Source of the DNA: Candidatus Eremiobacteraceae bacterium
GTDB lineage: Bacteria; Vulcanimicrobiota; Vulcanimicrobiia; Eremiobacterales; Eremiobacteraceae
Length of the DNA stretch: 58,181 nt
Direction of reading: 5' to 3'
Assembly: GCA_035314825.1 (NCBI GenBank)
Contig: DATFYX010000067.1
Coordinates: 1 to 58,181 of the forward strand
The notes beneath the pieces are model-generated. The model worked only from the letters and a program-made list of their open reading frames with translations. It did no database searches and was not told the origin of the DNA. This document shows positions 51,083-58,181 of this stretch, piece by piece (within the stretch, counting starts at the first letter, position 1; every line of letters begins with the position of its first letter). The position numbers and the translations under genes are program-made.

Positions 51083-52546
51083 TCATGGCTTGGGGGAGCG
51101 CTTCATAAGCCGAGCGACTCTCTCGTGCGACCGTGAGATCACTTCGTGGAGCATCACGCCTGCCAGCGGTACGACGCTGTCCACCCAAATCCCGGCGTTG
51201 AACGCTACGAGTCCGAGCGTCAGTGTTCCGATCGCGATGGCAGCGACGACGACCGCCAACGCGTATGCAGGCGGCACGAGCGCGAACACGAGGCTCACAA
51301 ATAGTATCAGCGCGATTTCAAGCGCATACCGCCCCACGACCCCCGGCTCCCGAAGCACATCTCCACGCTCGAGCGAATTCACCTCGTTGATCAAGACGAG
51401 CGAGCCCGGCATTTCGCCTATCGGCGTGCGATGCACGTCGAGCGGGTCCCAGCTCGAGCCGATCACGACGATGCGGTCCTGGAGAGCCGCGCCGGCCGAT
51501 GAGTCTTGAGTGATAGAACCGGCCGGCACGACTTCGCCGAGCATAGAGCCGCGAACAGCCTCATTTGAACCATCCCATGAAATCCGATACACGATGCGGC
51601 GCTGCAAGCCGCGCTCCGTCAGGATCAGAGAATGCGGTGGATTCCCGATCCCAGTCAACTCGTTTTCAAGCGATCGGTTTGATTGCGGCGCCAGGCCGCT
51701 GACTTGCGCACATGCGGACTGGTGCGGTTGCACGGCATCGCGGATCTCCGAGAGGGGCAGTCGTTGCTCCGCGACCGCGAGCAGTACGATGGACGGAGTC
51801 AGGACGGACGCGCCATGGGCGCTGCACGAATCCTCCCATAAACGCCACCGGCGAACCATCCCATCCGGGTCGTGATCCGTAGTGACCGCTCCCCATTGCA
51901 CGTGACCGGCGGTCTTCCAGGGGTCATCGGGCGACGTGCCCAGCGGCTGGTCGAGGAAAGACCATCGAGCGACGTTCACCCGCCCTGCTTGCCCAGGATA
52001 TGCGTTCTCAACACCGTCATCAAAAGCGCGCACGAGTAGGATTGGCGGGGAGCACGCTCCCGGACAGCGGCTATATTTTTGAAGGACGCGTACGAGCGCC
52101 TCGTCCGAGCGGCTCGGGGTCGAAAAATCGACGTCGACGACCACTGCGCGCGGTTCGTGCTGCATTGCGAAGTCGATGAGAGCCGCCAGCTTGTCGCGCC
52201 GCGTCACAAGCGGTTCACCCCACTCGCGATACGTCTTCTCATCGACGTCGACCCATGCGATCTCGGACGCGCTATCCACACCCTTGAGCTTGTCCATTTG
52301 CCAGTTGATCAGGCCATCTTGGAGCGTGGCAACAGCCGCGTTCTTCTGCACGAATGGCAGCTCAAGAACGAACATCAGCACGAGTCCGATCGCTACGTTG
52401 ATCGCGAAATGCCGGAGGAAGCGCGTCCAGCGCGCGCCGGCATGAGTCGAAGGAGTCGCCAGATAGACACTCCCGGGTCGAAGACGCCCGACGCAGCGGC
52501 ATTGGCGGCCCGTATCAGGTTTCCCGCCGCTTCGAAAGGACAGCAC
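51083..52546 (-). CDS. CHASE2-domain membrane protein without output domain
   Basis: About 487 residues from a GTG at 52546; a TTG at 52561 and a CTG at 52462 are equally arguable, because no ribosome site decides. One N-terminal membrane helix (INVAIGLVLMFVLELPF) is followed by an extracytoplasmic CHASE2 sensor (ASEIAWVDVDEKTYREWGEP, AVVVDVDFSTPS, DRIVVIGSSWDPLDVHRTP), and then three C-terminal membrane helices. There is no kinase, cyclase or GGDEF domain after them, unlike most CHASE2 receptors. In some bacteria, CHASE2 proteins occur beside CHAT proteins; a CHAT gene is 2 kb away here. Confidence 0.85.
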   Translation of the reverse strand: MLSFRSGGKPDTGRQCRCVGRLRPGSVYLATPSTHAGARWTRFLRHFAINVAIGLVLMFVLELPFVQKNAAVATLQDGLINWQMDKLKGVDSASEIAWVDVDEKTYREWGEPLVTRRDKLAALIDFAMQHEPRAVVVDVDFSTPSRSDEALVRVLQKYSRCPGACSPPILLVRAFDDGVENAYPGQAGRVNVARWSFLDQPLGTSPDDPWKTAGHVQWGAVTTDHDPDGMVRRWRLWEDSCSAHGASVLTPSIVLLAVAEQRLPLSEIRDAVQPHQSACAQVSGLAPQSNRSLENELTGIGNPPHSLILTERGLQRRIVYRISWDGSNEAVRGSMLGEVVPAGSITQDSSAGAALQDRIVVIGSSWDPLDVHRTPIGEMPGSLVLINEVNSLERGDVLREPGVVGRYALEIALILFVSLVFALVPPAYALAVVVAAIAIGTLTLGLVAFNAGIWVDSVVPLAGVMLHEVISRSHERVARLMKRSPKP

Positions 52547-52573
52547 ACTTAAGGGGTTCAATACACGCGCGTC

Positions 52574-53476
52574 ATGCGTTTCACTGCGCGCGTCGTTATG
52601 TTTTGCCTGACCACGCTCAGCGTGCTCATGTCGACGGTGCCAAGCGTCGCAGATTCGCCGAGTCCGGCGCCCGCGGCGAGCCTCGCGCCTGCTGAGAATC
52701 CTGCGCCGACGGCCACGTCGGTCGATCAATCAGCGTTTTACGGAGTCACGCCGCGATCGTACGATCAAATACCTTATCCTGATTTCAATTTCTTTATCGG
52801 ATTCGGCGGCGCAAGACACATCAGCGATTTTCCTCCGCCGCCGACCTTCATGCCGCTGTGCTCGGTCTCGGGGATATCCTCGCCCGACGGCCTCCTAAAA
52901 GGAGTGACCGACCTCAAGGGGACCGATCTTGAGATCACGAGCGACGTGACGGTCGCGTACCGCGACCTGGATGATCTGCTCTATCGGTTGCGCGCGTGCG
53001 ACTACTATATGTCGATCTACGCGTGGAACACGCGAAAGATCTCGCACGACGAGATATTCAATTTCTCTTGGCAGATCGGATGCAACTCCTTCGAGAACGA
53101 GCACTCGGCGACGGCGCTGTCCGGCGCGGCGTATCCCCTGTTGTCGACTACCGGGACCCCCGAGCAGCGCAAGCAAGCGCTCGCCAAATTCCTCTTCAAG
53201 TACTACGACCAATATGCCGACCTTTTTGAACGCGTCCAATCTTGCTCGGAGATCGTCAACAATCTGACGTACGGTGCGAATAAGCGGCGTTTCTTCTGTA
53301 ACTACGGCGGCTTCATGGGCGCCGTGTTGACCGCAAGCGCAATAGCGTTTGGCAAGCACTGGGGCGGCTCGAGCAGCTCCACGCAGGCCCAAGTGCAAGC
53401 CCTCGGCACCGTGATGCTCGCATTGCCGGGGCTGTGTCAGAACTTCGGCGCTTCACCCGCCAAAGGCAAGGGCTGA
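52574..53476 (+). CDS. Hypothetical exported protein
   Basis: 300 residues. Signal peptide (about 1-26, ending PSVADS), then an Ala/Pro linker and a mostly helical body of unknown family. Notable are IPYPDFNFFIGFGG, four or more Cys residues (PLCSVSG, RACDYYM, IGCNSF, SCSEI), and a late hydrophobic FMGAVLTASAIAFGKHWGG that may be a membrane segment. Divergent from the CHASE2 gene across 27 bp, with the two start regions close together, so they may share regulation. It ends 1 bp before the stop of the following convergent gene. Confidence 0.65.
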   Translation: MRFTARVVMFCLTTLSVLMSTVPSVADSPSPAPAASLAPAENPAPTATSVDQSAFYGVTPRSYDQIPYPDFNFFIGFGGARHISDFPPPPTFMPLCSVSGISSPDGLLKGVTDLKGTDLEITSDVTVAYRDLDDLLYRLRACDYYMSIYAWNTRKISHDEIFNFSWQIGCNSFENEHSATALSGAAYPLLSTTGTPEQRKQALAKFLFKYYDQYADLFERVQSCSEIVNNLTYGANKRRFFCNYGGFMGAVLTASAIAFGKHWGGSSSSTQAQVQALGTVMLALPGLCQNFGASPAKGKG

Positions 53477-53477
53477 C

Positions 53478-54434
53478 CTAGTCCGTCGCTTCGACCAGCA
53501 GGAAGCGCAGCGGCTGCACGTTGGGATACGTGTCGGGCGCCGTTGCGAGCTGCTGATATGCAGCGAGGTTCCACTCGTGGTGCGGCCCCTTTTTCGCCAG
53601 CATCCCCGCGGAGAGCGGAACGCTGAGGCTCGCGGGGAGGTGCTTGAGCTCCTCTTGTTCGTCGTCTGAAAGCTGCGGTATCGCGTTGTCAGCGACGATA
53701 TCGAACGTTCCCGTCGCCTTTGCGCCCGAACTGTCCACGATCTCGACCCTATAGGTTCCCGGGCTCAACCCTGAATCGAAACGCTCTTCATTGGTCATGA
53801 CGTTCGGCTTGTCAGCGATGGGCTGGTCCCCCGCGCCCAAGAAAAGGCGGACGTGGAAGGGAGCTTTACCGTTCAGCCAAGGGATCGTCAGCGCGCCGTT
53901 GTTCAAAGAAACGCCCGCGCGCGGAGTCGTGTGCAGCAAGGGAGCTGCCGGTGCCGCGGGCGGCCCGCGCGACGTCATCTGATCGACCTTGCTGCTATAG
54001 TAATCTTCCTGCGCAGCTGCGAAGAGCGGTGCGACCGACGCGAACATGTTCTGCAAGACGGTCGCAACCGTGCCCGCGGGTCCCGCACCTTGGGCGGTGT
54101 ACGACCCGCATATGCCCTCGCTAGCTCCGACGCAGTACGGGCGGCTGCCATCGACGATCTCTTGCTTGCCATTGATCGAGAGCGTTATCGTCATCTTCGT
54201 CCCAAGGTTGTCGGACGGGACGACGACGCTCACTCGATCGCTCGGCTGTAGCAGAAGGAGCGGCGCGACAGCCAGCGGCTTGCCAGATCGACTGATCTGA
54301 TAGGCAGATGCTGGCCCATTATACGATGACACATACGAGGCGACTGGTTGCGCCGCGTCCGCGACCACCGCAAGCGGAACACCGGCGACAAGCGAGAGCG
54401 GCACAAGCAGGCGAACCAGAGACCGAACAAGCAT
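53478..54434 (-). CDS. Hypothetical exported beta-rich protein
   Basis: 318 residues. Signal peptide (about 1-28, VVADAAQ). The N-terminal half contains VAPLLLLQPSDRVSVVVPSD and a Cys pair (RPYCVGASEGICGSY). The C-terminal half is an immunoglobulin-like unit (NGALTIPWLNGKAPFHVRLF, SGLSPGTYRVEIVDSSGAKA). In cyanobacteria, CHAT/TPR proteins are accompanied by exported beta-domain proteins; this gene is divergent from the CHAT gene across 54 bp and may have a comparable role, but I recognise no named family. Confidence 0.65.
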   Translation of the reverse strand: MLVRSLVRLLVPLSLVAGVPLAVVADAAQPVASYVSSYNGPASAYQISRSGKPLAVAPLLLLQPSDRVSVVVPSDNLGTKMTITLSINGKQEIVDGSRPYCVGASEGICGSYTAQGAGPAGTVATVLQNMFASVAPLFAAAQEDYYSSKVDQMTSRGPPAAPAAPLLHTTPRAGVSLNNGALTIPWLNGKAPFHVRLFLGAGDQPIADKPNVMTNEERFDSGLSPGTYRVEIVDSSGAKATGTFDIVADNAIPQLSDDEQEELKHLPASLSVPLSAGMLAKKGPHHEWNLAAYQQLATAPDTYPNVQPLRFLLVEATD

Positions 54435-54488
54435 ACGCTAGTCCTCCAATGCTGGCGTTCAATGCGTTGGTTTCAGGAGCCTGTCTGA

Positions 54489-57400
54489 ATGTTCCGCGGC
54501 ATCGTCATCGTGTCGTTTATCTTGCTGTTCGGCGTTTCGTCGGTGGCCAGCCCCACCAGCTCGCTGACCGCGCCCCCGGCGACTCCTAACGCGACGGATG
54601 CTGGGTTCCCGAGCGTGCCCGGCGCGTACCACCTGCTCTTTGTCGATAGCACACGATTGCAGATGGCCGCAGGCTCGAAATCGATATTGGATCAGTTCGA
54701 CACGCACCTGACGCAGAAGCTCTTGGCGCTGTTCCCAGGGGCGCAGATCACCCCGGCAGCACTGGCCAACGACCAACCACCCGCCATCGCTCAGGCGTGT
54801 GCCGATGACCAGGCCATCGGCGTTGTCACGACTCTTCCTGGTTGGGGAGCGCAGGTAGGGGGATTCCAGAACACTGTTTCGGACTTGGTCGCTATATTCG
54901 ATTGCTACGGTCAAATCGACTGGGTTTCCAGGAAGTTCGAAGTCGTGAAGCCCTCGAGCGACGCCACAACCGTCAGCGAGCAGCAGATCATCAGCACACT
55001 CGATGACCTCAGCGATCAAGAAGTTGCGGAGATCCAAGCCACGCCTGGAAAGTACGCGGCCTCGCGCCTTGAGAATTTTCTCAGGTACGGCTACGCGATC
55101 GGCACCGGAGAACATCGACCCTACTTCGGCCTTGGGCGGGACCCGTCGGGTGCGCGTGTCACCTTTGCAACCGTGTTCGGAAGCGCCGCGCGCGCCGGGC
55201 TAAAGCTGGGGGATCTCGTCACAGCGATCAATGGTCAGCCAACATTAGGACTTTCACAAGATCAACTCAACCTCACCAGAGACCGATTGATGTCGCCCCC
55301 TAACAACTATGTCTTGGAAGTGCAAGCGGCGGACGGATCGAAAAAGACCATAACTTTCGAGGCTGAAGATATAGGGTGGTACTTGAAGCAGCCCGCAATC
55401 GCCCTAGCAGCTTCTCCGGCGCCTTCGGCCGCCCAAAGCATCGATCCAACCACCCAGCAACTGAGCGCACTCGTTCGGGCAGGAGTCGATGCGAGATCGA
55501 ACGGAGATTCGAAGACCGCCCTTTCGAAATACCAAGAAGCGCTGACTTTGGCGCAGCGGGTCGGGAACCGCGAATACGAAGCCCGCTCTCTCGCCGGCGT
55601 CGGACTCGCAGACGAGAGCCTCGCACAGTATGCGGATGCACTGAGCAACCTCCAGCAAGCGCTGGCGCTTGCCCAGCAGCTCGGTCTGCACGACATCGAA
55701 GCCATTGCATCGGCCAACATCGGCTTTGTCTACACAAAGACCGGGTATTACGACAACGCGCTCACCTATGCGAGACAAGCGGTCGTGATAGATAGGCAGT
55801 TCAATATGCCTGGCGACTTACCACCGCTATTGATGCAAGTCGCAGAGATCGAACAGAGCATGGGCCGGCTCGGAGACTCTTTGGAGGCTTCAAAAGCGGC
55901 CTTGGCTATCGCGACGGAACGGGGAGACACTCAATGGGAAGCTGGGGCAAGCCTCGACATAGGCAACATCATGCAAGCGTTGAGCCGCTTTCCGGAAGCT
56001 CTCACGCTCTATCGCGGCGCACTCGATGGCTATCGCCAATTGAAAAATCCCGCCGAGCAGGCCGCGATACTCTTCGACATAGGGCTCGTTCAGCGGAAGC
56101 TTGGACGGTATGCGGATGCGATGGAATCGCAGAACGAGAGCATCGCCCTCGCCCAGCAAGCGAATAATCCGGAAACCCAAGCCGCCGCCCTGAACCAGAT
56201 CGGAGCCATACAAGATCAGCTCGGACTGTTTCAGGCGGCTTTGCAATCGAACGGCGACGCTCTGGAACTCCAGCGCACGAGGGGAGTCCCCCTCCGTGCC
56301 GCCGAGAGTCTCGCAACGCGCGGCAGCATCGAATTAGATCTGACCGCGTACAGCGAAGCCGAATCCGATTTCCGTCAAGCGCTGGCCGTCTTCAACCAGA
56401 TCGGCGCTCAGACCGACATCGCGCTCGCGCTTGAAAACCTTGGGAGGATTCAAACTTCCCAACAGCAATACACGGCCGCTCTAGCGTCGTATCTTAACGC
56501 GCTTGCGGCGTTCGTGAAGCTCGATGATCGCGCCAACGAGGCGACCGTCTTGAGCTATGCAGCCGACGCGCAGCAGCAGTTGGGTCAGTTTGCCGATGCC
56601 CTCGCCAGCGCACAGCGCTCCCTCGCTTTGAATCGGGCCATCGGGTCGCCGGCATGGCGAAGTCTAAGCGCAGCGGCCCACGCGCAGGCCTCGCTCAACG
56701 ATCCCAAAGACGCGATCTCGAATTACGAGGCGGCGATCGGGGAGATCGAGCAGCTCCGCGGCGCGCTTCCGGAGGCCGGCAGCCGCACGGCATTTTTCGA
56801 GCGGGCGTTATTCGTCTATGACGATTACATCGGTTACCTGCTCGATTTGGATCGGCGTTTTCCGGGCAAAGGCTACGATCGCAAGGCGCTCGACGTTTTT
56901 GAGCGTCGACAGTCGCGCACGCTGCTCGAGGAGATCTCGCAGAGCGCCGCGCACGGCTTTTCCGGCGTCCCACGCACCGTCAGCGATCAAGAGAGCATCT
57001 ATATCGCGGAAATCGCGCAACTCAAGACGAGTCTCGCGCAAGCGCGCTCTACGAGCCAAACCACTCCAGCGAGAATTGCGTCGCTGGAGACCGAGCTCGG
57101 CGTCCTTGGCCAAAAGAGCGATGCGCTCGAAGCGGACATCCGTTCCCGCTATCCCGCGTACTACGCGTTGCAGCATCCGAGCCCGATCGGCGTTTCAACC
57201 CTACAACAGCATGTGTTGCGGACAGGCGAGGCGATGCTCGTATATGACGTGCTCGGGAACCGCACCGCGCTCTGGGTCATCACGCCGGTGACGTTCCGCC
57301 TGTTCGAATTGGAGGGAGGCTCCGCGGAAGTTCAAAGCAAGGTCGCTGGGTTTTTGAGCTCGACGCAGTCGGTGCAATCGGCTATCGACAACGGCCTCAG

Positions 57401-58181
57401 CGGCGCGGCGGTCCGCCGCCTCGCCGCGCAAACGCTCCCCTCCTTTGCAGAGACCAGCGCGGCGCTATACCAGTGGTTGTTCCCCGTCGGCGCCCGCTCG
57501 ATGATCGCAGCTTCCAGCGATCTGTATGTCGTGCCGACCGGCGCGCTGTATGGCGTTCCGTTTGAGGCACTTGCGACGCGAGCCGGGAATGGTCAAGGCG
57601 TACGATACTTGGTCGAGGATCATTCCGTCTCGTACCTGTCGTCGGCGTCGCTGCTCGCCGTGCTTCGCGCGGGGCTTGAAAAGCGGCGTCAGGGCGATCA
57701 ACAGCCCCTCGTGGCGTTCGCAAATCCCACGTTCGCCGACACGGCCACACCCGAGCCAAGCGCCACACCAACCCTCGCGACGATGCAAACACGTGCTGTC
57801 TCTCGCATCGTCACGCGCGGAGCGCAGTCCTCTGTTTTCCCGGCGTTACCCGGAAGCGAAATCGAAGCCAAGGATGTGGCGACGACAATCCGAGGCGCAG
57901 CCGCGGACATCTATCTGGGGGACGACGCGTCCGTTTCGACAGTCAACCGGCTCAATGCCGACGGGAGCCTCAAGGGTTTTCGGTACGTGCTGTTCGCCAC
58001 GCATGCCGCCTTGCCGGACACGATCAGCGGCATCGCCCAGCCTTCGCTCGTGCTCGCGCATCCTACCTCAGACGGGTTCTTGACGATGGGCGACGTCTTC
58101 GGCCTATCGCTGGACGCCCAACTCGTGATGCTCTCCGCGTGCGAAAGCGGCGGCGGCGTGGCGACCAAAGGCGAGGGCGTG
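54489..58181 (+). CDS. Exported PDZ-TPR-CHAT protein, 3' end outside the window
   Basis: Open frame of at least 1231 codons running off the end; ATG at 54489 with AGGAG 9 nt upstream. Order: signal or anchor helix (about 3-19), an N-terminal region of unknown fold, a PDZ domain (about 200-300, with VFGSAARAGLKLGDLVTAIN), around ten TPR units (about 325-760, with YQEALTLAQRVGN and LQQALALAQQLG), a coiled-coil-like linker, and a caspase-like CHAT domain from about 900. The CHAT dyad is present: His1172 (FATHAALPDT) and Cys1218 (MLSACESGGG), so peptidase activity is plausible. It would act outside the cytoplasmic membrane, which is unusual for CHAT. Neighbours include CHASE2 and two unknown exported proteins. 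Confidence 0.88.
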   Translation, partial: MFRGIVIVSFILLFGVSSVASPTSSLTAPPATPNATDAGFPSVPGAYHLLFVDSTRLQMAAGSKSILDQFDTHLTQKLLALFPGAQITPAALANDQPPAIAQACADDQAIGVVTTLPGWGAQVGGFQNTVSDLVAIFDCYGQIDWVSRKFEVVKPSSDATTVSEQQIISTLDDLSDQEVAEIQATPGKYAASRLENFLRYGYAIGTGEHRPYFGLGRDPSGARVTFATVFGSAARAGLKLGDLVTAINGQPTLGLSQDQLNLTRDRLMSPPNNYVLEVQAADGSKKTITFEAEDIGWYLKQPAIALAASPAPSAAQSIDPTTQQLSALVRAGVDARSNGDSKTALSKYQEALTLAQRVGNREYEARSLAGVGLADESLAQYADALSNLQQALALAQQLGLHDIEAIASANIGFVYTKTGYYDNALTYARQAVVIDRQFNMPGDLPPLLMQVAEIEQSMGRLGDSLEASKAALAIATERGDTQWEAGASLDIGNIMQALSRFPEALTLYRGALDGYRQLKNPAEQAAILFDIGLVQRKLGRYADAMESQNESIALAQQANNPETQAAALNQIGAIQDQLGLFQAALQSNGDALELQRTRGVPLRAAESLATRGSIELDLTAYSEAESDFRQALAVFNQIGAQTDIALALENLGRIQTSQQQYTAALASYLNALAAFVKLDDRANEATVLSYAADAQQQLGQFADALASAQRSLALNRAIGSPAWRSLSAAAHAQASLNDPKDAISNYEAAIGEIEQLRGALPEAGSRTAFFERALFVYDDYIGYLLDLDRRFPGKGYDRKALDVFERRQSRTLLEEISQSAAHGFSGVPRTVSDQESIYIAEIAQLKTSLAQARSTSQTTPARIASLETELGVLGQKSDALEADIRSRYPAYYALQHPSPIGVSTLQQHVLRTGEAMLVYDVLGNRTALWVITPVTFRLFELEGGSAEVQSKVAGFLSSTQSVQSAIDNGLSGAAVRRLAAQTLPSFAETSAALYQWLFPVGARSMIAASSDLYVVPTGALYGVPFEALATRAGNGQGVRYLVEDHSVSYLSSASLLAVLRAGLEKRRQGDQQPLVAFANPTFADTATPEPSATPTLATMQTRAVSRIVTRGAQSSVFPALPGSEIEAKDVATTIRGAAADIYLGDDASVSTVNRLNADGSLKGFRYVLFATHAALPDTISGIAQPSLVLAHPTSDGFLTMGDVFGLSLDAQLVMLSACESGGGVATKGEGV

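Noticed and set aside
54459-55115. Minus-strand open frame opposite the PDZ part of the CHAT gene
   Set aside because: Antisense shadow. The plus frame is open for more than 3.6 kb with PDZ, TPR and CHAT motifs.

Overview
The window reads as chromosomal DNA of a high-GC bacterium with two membranes. It carries a TonB-dependent receptor, a TonB protein, a putative outer-membrane barrel protein and many exported proteins. Carboxypeptidase-regulatory-type receptors, DUF11-rich surface proteins and a MalT/BTAD-type giant regulator together would fit an uncultured lineage such as Candidatus Eremiobacterota (WPS-2). That assignment is an inference from gene style only; no rRNA is present. Genes are tightly packed, often with 1-11 nt overlaps, and no gene-free stretch exceeds 300 bases. 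I see no tRNA, rRNA, CRISPR array, transposase or prophage.

Layout. 1-3.7 kb: the 3' part of purF, an ion channel, an Xre/RES toxin-antitoxin pair behind a near-perfect double operator, and a 6-phosphogluconate dehydrogenase. 3.7-8.8 kb (minus): a TonB-dependent receptor with a duplicated C-terminal domain, and leucyl aminopeptidase. 8.9-13.1 kb: purM-purN-pyk, facing tsaD and a 49-residue membrane protein. 13.2-18.3 kb: a large DUF11 surface protein and a threonyl-tRNA synthetase without the TGS domain. 18.4-28.2 kb: a five-gene, partly overlapping operon of exported DUF11/SdrD/PA14-like proteins and a putative outer-membrane barrel, preceded by a nested dyad that may be a structured leader. 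28.2-30.6 kb (minus): Ku, a peroxiredoxin whose catalytic position is an in-frame TGA, and an NHL-repeat protein. 30.7-36.6 kb: a small winged-helix protein, two SDR-type proteins, a 994-residue MalT/BTAD regulator, a DUF4126 membrane protein, and a 40-residue highly basic protein with its own terminator. 36.6-39.2 kb: a serine beta-lactamase-like hydrolase, an S53 peptidase, and a glutaredoxin-like gene that also appears to carry a TGA-encoded selenocysteine. 39.2-42.7 kb (minus): an acyl-CoA mutase large subunit, small subunit and acyl-CoA ligase. The large subunit has Ile90 and Asp117, the residues that mark 2-hydroxyisobutyryl-CoA mutase. 42.8-46.3 kb: an epimerase, an amine oxidase, TonB and DUF2277. 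46.4-58.2 kb: exported proteins, an M43-like lipoprotein protease, a 5'-3' exonuclease, a CHASE2 membrane protein, and a long PDZ-TPR-CHAT protein running off the window edge.

The strongest unusual signal is that two redox genes 9.5 kb apart each carry a TGA where a catalytic or family-conserved Cys/Sec is expected. Each TGA is followed at 16-17 nt by a short hairpin whose five-base loop begins CGTG, which fits the known geometry of bacterial SECIS elements. Second is the probable 2-hydroxyisobutyrate activation and isomerisation operon. Third are the DUF11/barrel operon and the CHASE2/CHAT neighbourhood, both candidates for poorly described envelope systems.
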